From positions 31,323 to 95,322 of the forward strand of contig NZ_CADIKH010000029.1 in NCBI RefSeq assembly GCF_902859855.1: 64,000 nt of DNA, written 5' to 3'. The notes beneath the pieces were generated by a model. That model did not search any database. It was not told the DNA's origin and saw nothing but the letters and a program-made list of their open reading frames with translations. Positions 1 through 8,530 of this stretch are shown piece after piece (within the stretch, counting starts at the first letter, position 1; every line of letters begins with the position of its first letter). The stretch is from Paraburkholderia humisilvae. GTDB lineage: Bacteria > Pseudomonadota > Gammaproteobacteria > Burkholderiales > Burkholderiaceae. A program made the position numbers and the translations under genes.

Positions 1-157
1 CGCGAAACCCGATGTCGCGAACTTCGTATTGAAGCCACCGCGCAAGGAAGAGCAGGATGTCATCGATGCGTCGATCGAGCGAGCGCTCGCGGTGATGCCG
101 CAAGTCGTCAAAGGCGAACTCGAACGCGCGATGATGCAATTGCATCGCAACGGTTAG
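1..157 (+). CDS. pth: Peptidyl-tRNA hydrolase, C-terminal end (partial)
   Basis: Only the last 51 codons are in the window, and the gene is cut by the left edge. Reading from base 2, the frame gives a tail with KPPRKEEQDVIDASIERAL and ends MMQLHRNG before a TAG at 155-157. This matches the C-terminus of betaproteobacterial Pth, a cytosolic esterase that recycles peptidyl-tRNA released from stalled ribosomes. The catalytic N-terminal residues lie outside the window. The stop is followed closely by hisC on the same strand, so the two may be co-transcribed. The assignment rests on the tail alone. Confidence 0.8.
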   Translation, partial: AKPDVANFVLKPPRKEEQDVIDASIERALAVMPQVVKGELERAMMQLHRNG

Positions 158-222
158 TGCACGACGCGCATCCCACGAACCCACGTGGTCGCGCGATGCA
201 CATGATGATTGAGGAGGCCCGC

Positions 223-1302
223 TTGAGCCGCTACTGGAGCGACATCGTTCACCGCCTGACGCCGTATGTTCCCGGCGAGCAACCCGCGCTCGCGCATCCG
301 GTGAAGCTGAATACCAATGAGAATCCGTACCCGCCATCGCCCGCGGTTCAAGCGGCGATTCACGATGAGCTCGGCGGTACGGGCGAGTCGTTGCGGCGCT
401 ATCCGGACCCCACCGCACGCAAGCTGCGCGAGACGGTTGCCGCCTATCACGGGCTCGCCGTCGAGCAGGTGTTTGCTGGCAACGGCTCTGATGAAGTGCT
501 CGCGATGGCGTTCCAGGCGCTGCTCAAGCACGATCGCCCGCTGCTGTTTCCGGACATTACCTATAGCTTCTATCCGACGTATGCACGGCTGTACGACATC
601 GACTATCGTACCGTACCGCTCGACGATGCATTTGTGATCCGTATCGACAATTACTCGGTGCCGAACGGCGGCATCGTGATACCGAATCCGAATGCGCCGA
701 CCGGTCATGCATTGCCGCTCGCCGAGATCGAACAGATCGTCGCCGCCAATCCGGACTCGGTTGTCGTGATCGATGAAGCGTACGTCGACTTCGGCGCGCA
801 ATCCGCGATCTCGCTGATCGGCCGATATCCGAATCTGTTGGTCGTGCAAACGGTATCGAAGTCGCGTTCGCTCGCGGGCATGCGCGTCGGCTTCGCGTTC
901 GGCGACGCCGCCTTGATCGACGCGCTGGTGCGCGTGAAGGACAGCTTCAACTCGTATCCGCTCGATCGCATCGCACAGGTCGCCGTCACCGCTGCCTATA
1001 CGGACGACGCATGGTTCCGCGACAGTTGCGCGAAGGTGATCGCAAGCCGCGAACGGCTGTCAGCAGGATTGACCGCGCTCGGCTTTGATGTCGTGCCATC
1101 GGCGGCGAACTTCGTGTTTGCGCGCCACGATGGTTACGATGCCGCGGCGCTCAGTGCCAAGCTTAGGGAAAGGGAAATTTTCGTACGTCACTTCAGGTTG
1201 CCGCGTATCGATCAGCATTTGCGCATCACAATTGGGACCGATGCCGAATGTGACACGCTGCTCGCCGCGTTGCACGCGTTGCTTGACGGTGAAGGCCGTT
1301 AG
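223..1302 (+). CDS. hisC: Histidinol-phosphate aminotransferase
   Basis: PLP-dependent class I/II aminotransferase that converts imidazole-acetol phosphate to histidinol phosphate in histidine synthesis. Visible family motifs are KLNTNENPYPPSP near the N-terminus, AGNGSDEVL, the region PNPNAPTG, the aspartate in VVIDEAYVDF, and the PLP lysine region SKSRSLAGMRVGFAFG. The frame is open from a GTG at 157, but family proteins begin at SRYW. A strong GAGGAGG (211-217) sits 5 bases before a TTG at 223, so TTG223 is the chosen start, giving 359 aa, the usual length. No other his genes are nearby, so this may be a second hisC copy or an aromatic/histidinol-phosphate aminotransferase of broader use. 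Confidence 0.9.
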   Translation: MSRYWSDIVHRLTPYVPGEQPALAHPVKLNTNENPYPPSPAVQAAIHDELGGTGESLRRYPDPTARKLRETVAAYHGLAVEQVFAGNGSDEVLAMAFQALLKHDRPLLFPDITYSFYPTYARLYDIDYRTVPLDDAFVIRIDNYSVPNGGIVIPNPNAPTGHALPLAEIEQIVAANPDSVVVIDEAYVDFGAQSAISLIGRYPNLLVVQTVSKSRSLAGMRVGFAFGDAALIDALVRVKDSFNSYPLDRIAQVAVTAAYTDDAWFRDSCAKVIASRERLSAGLTALGFDVVPSAANFVFARHDGYDAAALSAKLREREIFVRHFRLPRIDQHLRITIGTDAECDTLLAALHALLDGEGR

Positions 1303-1341
1303 CAGCGCGTTCCGCGTGACGCGGCGACAGGACTCAAGCGC

Positions 1342-1599
1342 TCAAGCGCCCTTCGCCGCCTGCAGCGCGCGGTACTTGACCATCAACTGTTCCGGCGTTT
1401 CCGCGTGCTGCGGGTCACGTGGAATGCACTCGACCGGACACACCTGCTGACATTGCGGCTCGTCGAAATGACCGACGCACTCGGTGCACTTCTTCGGGTC
1501 GATCACGTAGATTTCCGGGCCCATTGAGATCGCGTCATTCGGGCACTCGGGCTCGCAGACGTCGCAGTTGATGCACTCGTCGGTAATCATCAGGGCCAT
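1342..1599 (-). CDS. 2x[4Fe-4S] ferredoxin (YfhL/Fdx type)
   Basis: 85 aa electron carrier. The first cluster motif is CINCDVCEPECP and the second is CTECVGHFDEPQCQQVCPVEC. The second motif has the longer spacing typical of the Allochromatium-type 2[4Fe-4S] ferredoxins that proteobacteria encode near coaD. The conserved MALMITDEC start lies at 1599, preceded by AGAGAAG about 10 bases upstream. A GTG four codons earlier is in frame but sits too close to that ribosome site. The gene converges on hisC with a 39-base gap. The partner enzyme is unknown, and nothing beside it identifies one. Confidence 0.92.
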   Translation of the reverse strand: MALMITDECINCDVCEPECPNDAISMGPEIYVIDPKKCTECVGHFDEPQCQQVCPVECIPRDPQHAETPEQLMVKYRALQAAKGA

Positions 1600-1821
1600 G
1601 CTGCCACCCACTTCTCTGGAAACAACAACATATTATAGCTTTCCAGCCTTCCGCGCGGACGTGCTGTAGCGACGCGATCGAGTTACAGCGGCATGGTGAC
1701 GAGTGAGACGACGAGCGGCAGCACGCTCGAAAGGAAATTGAAGATCGCTTCTCTCGTCAGGCCGGGGCTTGAATGCACGCCCGACGCTCTTGTCGACCGG
1801 CTTTGCCGCGTTGTTGTTAAA

Positions 1822-3336
1822 TCAACCCTTGTACGGCCATGCGGGTATGCGCCTCTGGCGTTTGGTCGTTTCAAGCAGTGACACCGTGAGGCTCGCCGTC
1901 TCGCCGGACACCCTGGGCGGTGGGTCGCCGTGCCCGACGCCGTTGACGCGCTCAACCGACGCTACCCTGCGCGCGGTGAGCGACAGCGCGGTCGCCGCAG
2001 CGGCGAACACATAAAAATTCGATCCGAGGTTGAACATCGTGCCGGCGATCGAACACATGATCAGCGCTGCGAACATGCTCTGCCGCATCGCATGGCAGAC
2101 CATGCGATTAAGCAGCGGCGCCTGCGTCGGGATCCGCGCGGCGAGGCAGTTCCACGCGAACACGCCGAACAGCACGCCCCCGGCAAAGCCGAGGTTCGAA
2201 AGCAGCGCGAGGACAAAGCTGGAGGTCCGCGCGCTACCGAGCCCGATGCCAAAGCCATAGGTATCGATGATATTGGTGAGCGCCTGCTGGTTCCATGCGC
2301 CGCGTTCGCGCCCCGAATCGCTGTCAGCCTTGGCAAGAACCGTATCGCTGAAAAAGTTGGTCACCGATTCGAGAAGGCCCGGTTTGAATACCAGGCTGAA
2401 CAGCAGCGCAAGGATCGCGAGACACCCCACGGTGGCGAACAAATACCCTTTTCTCGCGCGGCTTCGCGGGGAAATCCGGTCGTCACGGCTGCACACCAGC
2501 ACCATCAGGTACGCGGCCATTCCGACATACGCGGTGGTCGAGGTGGACAACATGATCAGCACGGCCGACGCGAAGGCAATCAGGCCGGTGACGCGCGGTC
2601 GGTAACCGAACAGCCACATGTTGGCCGTAAACGCGAACAGTTGCATCGTGAAACCGGCAAACGTGGATGCCTCGGTGAATGTCCCGGTAATACGCCGAAG
2701 CCCGCCCACCTCTTCGCCGTCGTGAACCGTGTAGCCCGCAGTCTTGATCCAGCTCAGCGCGTTCACGCCGGCGGCGCCCGACACCATATCGACGACACCC
2801 GCGAGCACGTTCAACCCGGCGAGCACGAGCATGGCTTGCGCCAGATGCCGGTAGCCATCCTTCCTCGCGAGAAAAATCGTCATGCAGCAGTAAATCGCCA
2901 CGTCGCTGACGAAATACACGGACTGCGTGAGGTTGCCGGACACCGGGGCAAGCGGTACGGGCCCCACCGCGTTGGGATCGGCGGCGTCGTGGCTGATCGC
3001 GAACACGTTGGTCGCGCCCGCGAACGCGCGCGGCAGGAACCACGCGCCCACCAGCGCCACGATGGTCAGGCACAGCAGCGGAAAACCCGGGCTGCCGGGC
3101 GCCAGCGGCCGCCACAATCCCGCCGGGCCGCCCATGTTGAACGCGCGGATGAAAAGGAAAATCAGAAACAGCGTTTCGGGAGGAATGGCCATGCCACCCA
3201 ATGCCGGCAGCGCAAGCGTGGCCGCGCACGAGAACAGCCAACTTACGATGAGAATGTAAACGGTCCAGCGGGAATCGACGTTCAGCGCGAGCACGCCCAA
3301 CACGAGCACGATCACGGCGAATACCTGAATTTCCAT
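1822..3336 (-). CDS. Multi-spanning membrane protein, O-antigen polymerase/ligase-like
   Basis: 504 aa protein with about ten to twelve hydrophobic segments, starting MEIQVFAVIVLVLGVLAL, and a large loop after residue 100. The pattern of short cytoplasmic turns plus one long periplasmic loop fits the Wzy/WaaL/O-antigen-ligase-like superfamily, which polymerises or transfers surface glycans. No catalytic residue can be assigned from the sequence alone. AAGGA 9 bases before the ATG supports the start. The last 50 residues are polar and look cytoplasmic. The same-strand GT-C-type gene upstream and the divergent acyltransferase suggest a small surface-polysaccharide locus. An alternative is an unrelated polytopic exporter. 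Confidence 0.6.
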   Translation of the reverse strand: MEIQVFAVIVLVLGVLALNVDSRWTVYILIVSWLFSCAATLALPALGGMAIPPETLFLIFLFIRAFNMGGPAGLWRPLAPGSPGFPLLCLTIVALVGAWFLPRAFAGATNVFAISHDAADPNAVGPVPLAPVSGNLTQSVYFVSDVAIYCCMTIFLARKDGYRHLAQAMLVLAGLNVLAGVVDMVSGAAGVNALSWIKTAGYTVHDGEEVGGLRRITGTFTEASTFAGFTMQLFAFTANMWLFGYRPRVTGLIAFASAVLIMLSTSTTAYVGMAAYLMVLVCSRDDRISPRSRARKGYLFATVGCLAILALLFSLVFKPGLLESVTNFFSDTVLAKADSDSGRERGAWNQQALTNIIDTYGFGIGLGSARTSSFVLALLSNLGFAGGVLFGVFAWNCLAARIPTQAPLLNRMVCHAMRQSMFAALIMCSIAGTMFNLGSNFYVFAAAATALSLTARRVASVERVNGVGHGDPPPRVSGETASLTVSLLETTKRQRRIPAWPYKG

Positions 3337-3593
3337 GTTTGTCGATCCTTCGTAGACGCTATCCCCGGTAATCGTTTATATCGCCGGCCGGGTCCGGCTG
3401 CCATCTGGATTAATCACTGTTGGTGCGTTGCATAACAAAGCGCTCGCCCCAAAAGAACCGCATGATGCAACACGCGCTTTGCATGCCATCCGGTCGAACG
3501 AAATACGACGGAAAAAAAAGAATGGCGGTGAGCCGTCTGGTTTCGATGGCGGCGTGATCAATCGCGCCTTTCCTGATGAAAGGCGACGGGGTA

Positions 3594-5276
3594 CTACGCT
3601 GGCCGCCTGAGCTGCAAAAGCGTGTCCGAACAACCGGAGCTGTCACATGCGCTGGAGTTCGCGTTCACGTCCGAAGGGCACGGAACGTATCGTCCGGGCT
3701 GAAAGATCGACAGCAGGTAATCCCTCATGCCCGGGTCGAAAATCGGCTGATACACGGTTGCAGGCAACCCTCCGCCAGAACCGAACGAAAACGCGACGGG
3801 AAACGACCCGTCGAGGTAACGCTTGAGGTCCCCGCGCGTTGCGAATGACGTGAAATCGATCACGCACGCATGGGCATGACGACCAGCGACGGCCTTCCTG
3901 AAATCCGCCACGCTGTCGGGCTTCGAGTACGGGCCCGTACGAATCTCGACGACCGCTGCATGTCCCGGATAGTAGAGACGCGCTTCATCATCCACGGTCT
4001 CGGCGACGCGGGGCGGCCGCCGCAATGTCACGATCAGGTCGGCGTCCGTCGCGGGGCTGTGATAGCGCTGCAACGCGGCAACCGGTGACGTATACCCGTT
4101 TGCCAGCGCTTCCTTCAGCATCGGCAGCAATGCCCCGCCCGAATACGCGACCGCGTCGGACAGGGCCGCCAGCACGGCGAGCAGGCCGTAGATCAGCGCC
4201 GCCCGGGCCGGCATCCTGGACGTCGGGATGCGGGTCCGCAAGCCGACCAGCCCAGCGACGACAAACGTCAGCCCATAGCTGAGCGTTCGGGGGTCATACA
4301 GGTCGTACTGGGTCCGCAAACGTAGACAGAACGCAAGCAGCAGAAAGCCCGCGCCCATGAAGGCCAGCAACCGTGCTTCGGGCGCGTCTGATTCGCCCGC
4401 GCTTCCGTCCTTCGATCGCTCCAACCAATATTTCCGGGTCAGCCACAACAGCACCGACACCGAAACGCCCAGAATCACCACTTCCTTCGCGAATTGCCGA
4501 ACGAATCGGAACACCAGGAAACCGGGCGTCTCCGGCGCGGGGAGGCGCGGCATGCCCGTGGCCATGCCGGTCAGCACCGTATTGAACTTCAGGTAAGCCG
4601 CGAAGAACAGCGCCGCGACGACAAACGCGGGCAATGTCCTGAGCGCGGTGCGCCAGCCATACGCTAGCCACACGCACAAAAATACCACCCCCGCGAAAGG
4701 CGCGAAAAAGTAGCGCGACGACACACCCACGAGCAGGAAGAACGTCAGCAGTGCGATTGCGCCATAGGGATAGGGCGCGTCGCGCCGATGCGCGCGCGAG
4801 AGCGCGAACAAGGTTCCGCAACAGGCGAGCAGAAACAGATTCTCGGACCACGTGTACAGAAACAGGCCGATCGTGAACGGGTTGACGATCACGAACGTGG
4901 GCACCAGCGCGTTGCGGAACGTGCCTCTGAGCAACACGAATGCGAAGAACAGCAGGATCACGTTCGTGACCTTGCTGCTCAGCATCAGACTCGCCATGTC
5001 GGCGGAAGGCGCGGTCAGCGCGAGTGCAAGCGGATAACCGCACGGAAACATCGCGAAATACGAGCCGGCGATGGAACACCCTTCCCCGCGCTTGATCGAT
5101 TGCGCGAGTAGCAGGTAGTTCCACGAGTCGTGCGTCAGGAAGCCGAATGCCGCCGCGAACGCCGCGCCCGAAGCCAGCACGACGAATATCGCCAGCATGT
5201 ACGCGGATTTCGTCGAGTACCAGCATGCTCTGGACTTTTCGTCCAGCGGTCGCGAGTCCAGTTGAGCCGTTCGCAT
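3594..5276 (-). CDS. GT-C-type membrane glycosyltransferase (putative)
   Basis: 560 aa polytopic protein. After a short cytoplasmic N-terminus comes a first membrane helix, then HDSWNYLLLAQSIKRGEG, an Asp-containing first periplasmic loop like that of the ArnT/PMT and GT39-related GT-C fold. A YPLALAL motif follows, then about ten further helices and a C-terminal soluble domain of roughly 140 residues. GT-C enzymes use polyprenyl-phosphate sugars to glycosylate lipids or proteins in the periplasm. The open frame extends upstream to 5615, but hydrophobic coding character begins at MRTAQLD. ATG5276 has GGAG 12 bases upstream. It is followed on the same strand by the Wzy-like gene. The substrate is unknown. 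Confidence 0.6.
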   Translation of the reverse strand: MRTAQLDSRPLDEKSRACWYSTKSAYMLAIFVVLASGAAFAAAFGFLTHDSWNYLLLAQSIKRGEGCSIAGSYFAMFPCGYPLALALTAPSADMASLMLSSKVTNVILLFFAFVLLRGTFRNALVPTFVIVNPFTIGLFLYTWSENLFLLACCGTLFALSRAHRRDAPYPYGAIALLTFFLLVGVSSRYFFAPFAGVVFLCVWLAYGWRTALRTLPAFVVAALFFAAYLKFNTVLTGMATGMPRLPAPETPGFLVFRFVRQFAKEVVILGVSVSVLLWLTRKYWLERSKDGSAGESDAPEARLLAFMGAGFLLLAFCLRLRTQYDLYDPRTLSYGLTFVVAGLVGLRTRIPTSRMPARAALIYGLLAVLAALSDAVAYSGGALLPMLKEALANGYTSPVAALQRYHSPATDADLIVTLRRPPRVAETVDDEARLYYPGHAAVVEIRTGPYSKPDSVADFRKAVAGRHAHACVIDFTSFATRGDLKRYLDGSFPVAFSFGSGGGLPATVYQPIFDPGMRDYLLSIFQPGRYVPCPSDVNANSSACDSSGCSDTLLQLRRPA

Positions 5277-5596
5277 CGTTGCGTGAATCTCCAGTTTTGG
5301 CGACTCGTTTATATCGCACGCGCAGCATGAATTTAGTGCGACGGAGCACATTCCCCGGCAACGCCTTGCGCGATGCACGCGCGCGGCTTCGGGTACTACG
5401 TTCGCCATCCCACAGACCGGCGACGTGCCCGCTTCTACAGTCGCTCGCATCGACCGCGTTCGCGGCGCGGGCCGCACGGGCTTGCGCGGTTCGCGTGCTG
5501 GCACGGGATCGTCATGCGTTTTTCGCGCGAACGGACTTGCGGCCGGCACACGACGCAGCACGCGAAGCCGGTCACGGTCATCGGGAGACTCCGGAA
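5277..5596. promoter_or_regulatory. Divergent intergenic region between GT-C gene and acyltransferase
   Basis: 320 bases between two divergent starts, so it should hold promoters for both directions. GGGAG at 5583-5587 is the ribosome site of the acyltransferase. Open frames cross the interval on both strands, but their translations are Arg/Ala/Pro-rich and lack family features, so they are not called. No convincing -35/-10 pair or palindrome was found. Confidence 0.4.
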
Positions 5597-6754
5597 ATGC
5601 CAGCTTCCAGTCCACGCACTCGCATGCCGATCGCGCCCGCCGTTTCCGTTTCGCTGGATCTGCTGCGCTTCGCGCTTGCGGTGATCGTCGCGATCGTGCA
5701 CCTGACGCAGCGCTATTTTCAGAATGCGTGGCCGGACCTGACTAGCGTCGGGATCGTCGCGGTCGGCGGCTTCTTCGTGCTGAGCGGCTATACGATCCGC
5801 TCGTTCTCACCGTCCGTCGCCGAATTCGACGCGCGCCGCTTTTTCATCGACCGTGCGACACGACTCCTGTCCGTGACGCTGCTCGCACTCGTGGCGACGC
5901 TCGCGCTCGACACGTATTCATCCACCGTCGCGCCCGCATGGTACAACCACAATTGGGGGGCGCAGGCGGACCATCCGGTGCTGCGCATCGCGGCAAATGT
6001 ACTGCTCCTGAACCAGGTGTGGAGCCTCGACGTGTCGCCGCTGTCAAACTCTCCGTTCTGGAGCCTTTGCTACGAGGCGGGTTTCTACGCGATCTGGGGC
6101 GCGCTGCTCTTTTGCAGACGCACCGGCCGCACACTGCTGATCCCAATCGCGGTCGCGCTGCTGTACGGGCCTAATGTGATCGTGATGCTGCCGTTCTGGC
6201 TGACGGGCGTGCTGATCCACGACCGGTTCGTGACGCCGCCGTCGCGGCGCGGCGCGATTGTCGCGCTGCTCGTATCGCTGATGGCTGCACTGGCGATAGC
6301 GGCGTCATACAAGCGGATGAGTCCCGCGCTGAACCGGGGGCTCGATGCGATCTTCCTGCCGATCGGCTGCCCGCACCACGTGCAGGCAACGCTCATCGGC
6401 GGCTGCCTGCTGTTCGTGTGCGTGCTCGTTGCGCTGTTTGCCGCGCTTGCGCTCGCGGGACCGCGGCTGCATCCCGGCGCGCGGCTCGTCGCGTTCGCAC
6501 GCAAGCTCGGCGACGCGACGTTTCCGCTGTATCTGCTGCATTTTCCGCTGCTCGTCGCCATCGGTGCGACACGCCAGGGACAGCCTTTGTCGACTGCCGG
6601 CAAGCTGATCGTGCTTGTTGTGCTCATCGCGCTCGCGTTCGCGGTCGTGCCGCTCGGGCATCGCCTGAAGAATGCGATGCGTGCACTGGCGAAACGCGAC
6701 GCGACGACTGCGCCGGTGCGCGGCGTCGCCGGCGCGGACGACGTGATTCGCTGA
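5597..6754 (+). CDS. Acyltransferase family 3 membrane protein (OafA/NodX-like)
   Basis: 385 aa integral membrane O-acyltransferase. Features are SLDLLRFALAVIVAIVHL near the N-terminus (the helix-1 region carrying the family His), GGFFVLSGYTI, an R-rich FIDRATRLL (family 'R..R..P' region), NSPFWSLCYEAGFY (SxxWxLxxE motif) and LYLLHFPLL near the C-terminus. These are the hallmarks of Acyl_transf_3, which acetylates or succinylates sugars of LPS, exopolysaccharide or Nod factors. The frame is open from 5147, but ATG5597 has GGGAG 9 bases upstream and begins just before the first helix. It is divergent from the GT-C gene. The acyl donor and target glycan cannot be read from the sequence. Confidence 0.82.
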   Translation: MPASSPRTRMPIAPAVSVSLDLLRFALAVIVAIVHLTQRYFQNAWPDLTSVGIVAVGGFFVLSGYTIRSFSPSVAEFDARRFFIDRATRLLSVTLLALVATLALDTYSSTVAPAWYNHNWGAQADHPVLRIAANVLLLNQVWSLDVSPLSNSPFWSLCYEAGFYAIWGALLFCRRTGRTLLIPIAVALLYGPNVIVMLPFWLTGVLIHDRFVTPPSRRGAIVALLVSLMAALAIAASYKRMSPALNRGLDAIFLPIGCPHHVQATLIGGCLLFVCVLVALFAALALAGPRLHPGARLVAFARKLGDATFPLYLLHFPLLVAIGATRQGQPLSTAGKLIVLVVLIALAFAVVPLGHRLKNAMRALAKRDATTAPVRGVAGADDVIR

Positions 6755-6780
6755 CGCGCCGCGCGCCGGCGCCTAGGTGG

Positions 6781-6805
6781 CTTTGCCGGGCAATGGCCGG
6801 CAAAG
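6781..6805 (+). terminator. Perfect 9-bp inverted repeat downstream of the acyltransferase
   Basis: CTTTGCCGG (6781-6789) and CCGGCAAAG (6797-6805) pair perfectly around a 7-base loop, 27 bases after the acyltransferase stop and before the convergent coaD. No T-tract follows on either strand, so it is a probable but non-canonical terminator. Confidence 0.45.
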
Positions 6806-7001
6806 CAATCTACGCCCTTCGCTCGTCAATCGGAAATGCTTGAAAGTCTGTCTGGACAGTGCACTTCAAAATTAATCAGGAACGCAAATTGATGCACGCG
6901 TCGATAACCCCCAGGGCCATACCTGACTCACCACGCGCCGGCCGGCGGCAGCTCGACGCACCACCGGCTTCATCTTGCGTAAAGGGAATAGTTTGCGCGT
7001 G

Positions 7002-7508
7002 TTACGGCTGGTTCGCCTGCTGCGCCTGGTTTGCTGCGACTTTATCCTGCAGGCGCTTTTCCACCGACGGAAACACGAACTTGCTGACATCGCCGCCCAG
7101 TTGCGCGATCTCCCGCACGATCGTCCCCGAAATGAACTGGTACTGATCGGACGGCGTCATAAACATGGTCTCGACGTCCGGCAGCAGATAGCGGTTCATG
7201 CCCGCCATCTGGAACTCGTACTCGAAATCCGACACCGCGCGCAAACCGCGCACGATCACCCGGGCGTTATTGCTGCGCACGAAGTCCTTCAGCAACCCCT
7301 TGAAGCTCGCGACCTGCACGTTGGGGTAGTGGCCAAGCACCTCTCGCGCGATATCCAGGCGTTCGTCCAGCGTGAAGAACGGCCTTTTGTTGCGGCTGTC
7401 GGCGACGCCCACCACCAGCGTGTCGAAGATGCTCGACGCACGGCGCACGAGGTCTTCATGACCGCGCGTCAGCGGATCGAACGTTCCCGGGTACACGGCG
7501 ACTACCAT
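7002..7508 (-). CDS. coaD: Phosphopantetheine adenylyltransferase
   Basis: 168 aa nucleotidyltransferase that adenylates 4'-phosphopantetheine to dephospho-CoA, the penultimate step of CoA synthesis. The N-terminal VAVYPGTFDPLTRGHEDL holds the T/HxGH ATP-binding motif. VRGLRAVSDFEYEFQMA and the C-terminal QFISGTIVREIA (ISSTxVR equivalent) complete the active site. Length is normal (E. coli 159 aa), with a short Gln/Ala tail. A strong GAGAGGAGAAG lies just upstream of ATG7508. rsmD lies upstream on the same strand, a common betaproteobacterial arrangement. Confidence 0.97.
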   Translation of the reverse strand: MVVAVYPGTFDPLTRGHEDLVRRASSIFDTLVVGVADSRNKRPFFTLDERLDIAREVLGHYPNVQVASFKGLLKDFVRSNNARVIVRGLRAVSDFEYEFQMAGMNRYLLPDVETMFMTPSDQYQFISGTIVREIAQLGGDVSKFVFPSVEKRLQDKVAANQAQQANQP

Positions 7509-7642
7509 GGACTTCTCCTCTCTTCCGTCAAACTAAAAGTGCGCCGTGCCGGCGCCACGCCGCGATGCGATTCACCCGCAAGGCGCGACTCCCGGCTGCA
7601 GCGCGTGACGGCCGTTATCCGGCACTTGTAATGGAACGCGCA

Positions 7643-8260
7643 TTATTCATCATTTTCGCGTTGCAGCAAATGATAATGGACCGCGCCGGCCTTACCCTGC
7701 CGGACGATCGTCCATCCTGCGAGCGCCGGTATCGGTTCGATGTCGAGCGCAGCGCCCGCTTCGACATACAGCAACCCGCCTGCCGCGACGAGCGGCGCCG
7801 CAAGTTCGAGCGCGCGGTCGAGCAGGTTCTCGCCGAACGGCGGATCGAGGAAAACCACGTCGAACGAACCGGGGGCAAGGCCTGCGGCAAGCCGTAGCGC
7901 GTCCGCCTCGGCGACTTCGATCGCGCGCGCGGCGAGTTTCGCCTGGTTTGCCCGCAGTTGTGCGGCGGCGCGCGCGTTGCGCTCGACCATCAGCACGCGC
8001 GCGGCGCCGCGCGACGCGGCTTCGAAACCGAGTGCGCCGCTCCCGGCAAAGAGATCGAGACAACGCTGACCGTCAAGACGCTGGCCAAGCCAGTTGAAGA
8101 GGGTTCCGCGTACACGGTCAGGCGTCGGTCGTAGACCATCGAGGTCGATAACCGGCAGCGGCGTGCGCTTCCAGTCACCGCCAATGATGCGGATCGTATG
8201 TGCGTAGCCGCGTCCGGGCGGCGGCGCGCTGCGCGCGCGGGATGAGGAAAGACGGGACAT
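7643..8260 (-). CDS. rsmD: 16S rRNA (guanine966-N2)-methyltransferase
   Basis: 205 aa SAM-dependent enzyme that methylates G966 of 16S rRNA on assembled 30S particles. Motifs are IIGGDWKRTPL near the start, LRPTPDRVRGTLFNWL, the SAM-binding CLDLFAGSGALGFEA and the catalytic VVFLDPPFGE (D/NPPF). The open frame runs to 8473, but that extension is low-complexity and the family begins with MSRLSSSRARS at 8260, the chosen ATG. No strong ribosome site precedes it. It sits upstream of coaD and is divergent from ftsY. Confidence 0.95.
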   Translation of the reverse strand: MSRLSSSRARSAPPPGRGYAHTIRIIGGDWKRTPLPVIDLDGLRPTPDRVRGTLFNWLGQRLDGQRCLDLFAGSGALGFEAASRGAARVLMVERNARAAAQLRANQAKLAARAIEVAEADALRLAAGLAPGSFDVVFLDPPFGENLLDRALELAAPLVAAGGLLYVEAGAALDIEPIPALAGWTIVRQGKAGAVHYHLLQRENDE

Positions 8261-8530
8261 GTCAATCGGCGTAGCTGAACGGATACGGGCGGCGCACTGC
8301 GCGCCGCCCGGAGCGCCCACGTTACCACACGGGTGGCCGACGTCTCGCCGCGCCGCGAGTGCGGGCGACGCCTGATAAAATGTCAGCCTTGCGCTTGCGG
8401 CTTCCACGCAACCTGCCCGCAGTTTCCCCATTCGTGACCTTCGCGCTGTGGCCTTTGTCGTTATGGCCCGCATTTAAGCTTTGCGACCTTCGCCGGCAAA
8501 ACCCGGCGCGTCTCTTCAACACGCCAGCAC

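Noticed and set aside
1930..3435. Long open frame on the plus strand opposite the Wzy-like gene
   Set aside because: Arg/His/Gln-rich translation with no domain; it is an antisense shadow of a high-GC gene.
3337..3593. Small frames between the Wzy-like and GT-C genes
   Set aside because: They have no ribosome sites or recognisable features and overlap one another on both strands.
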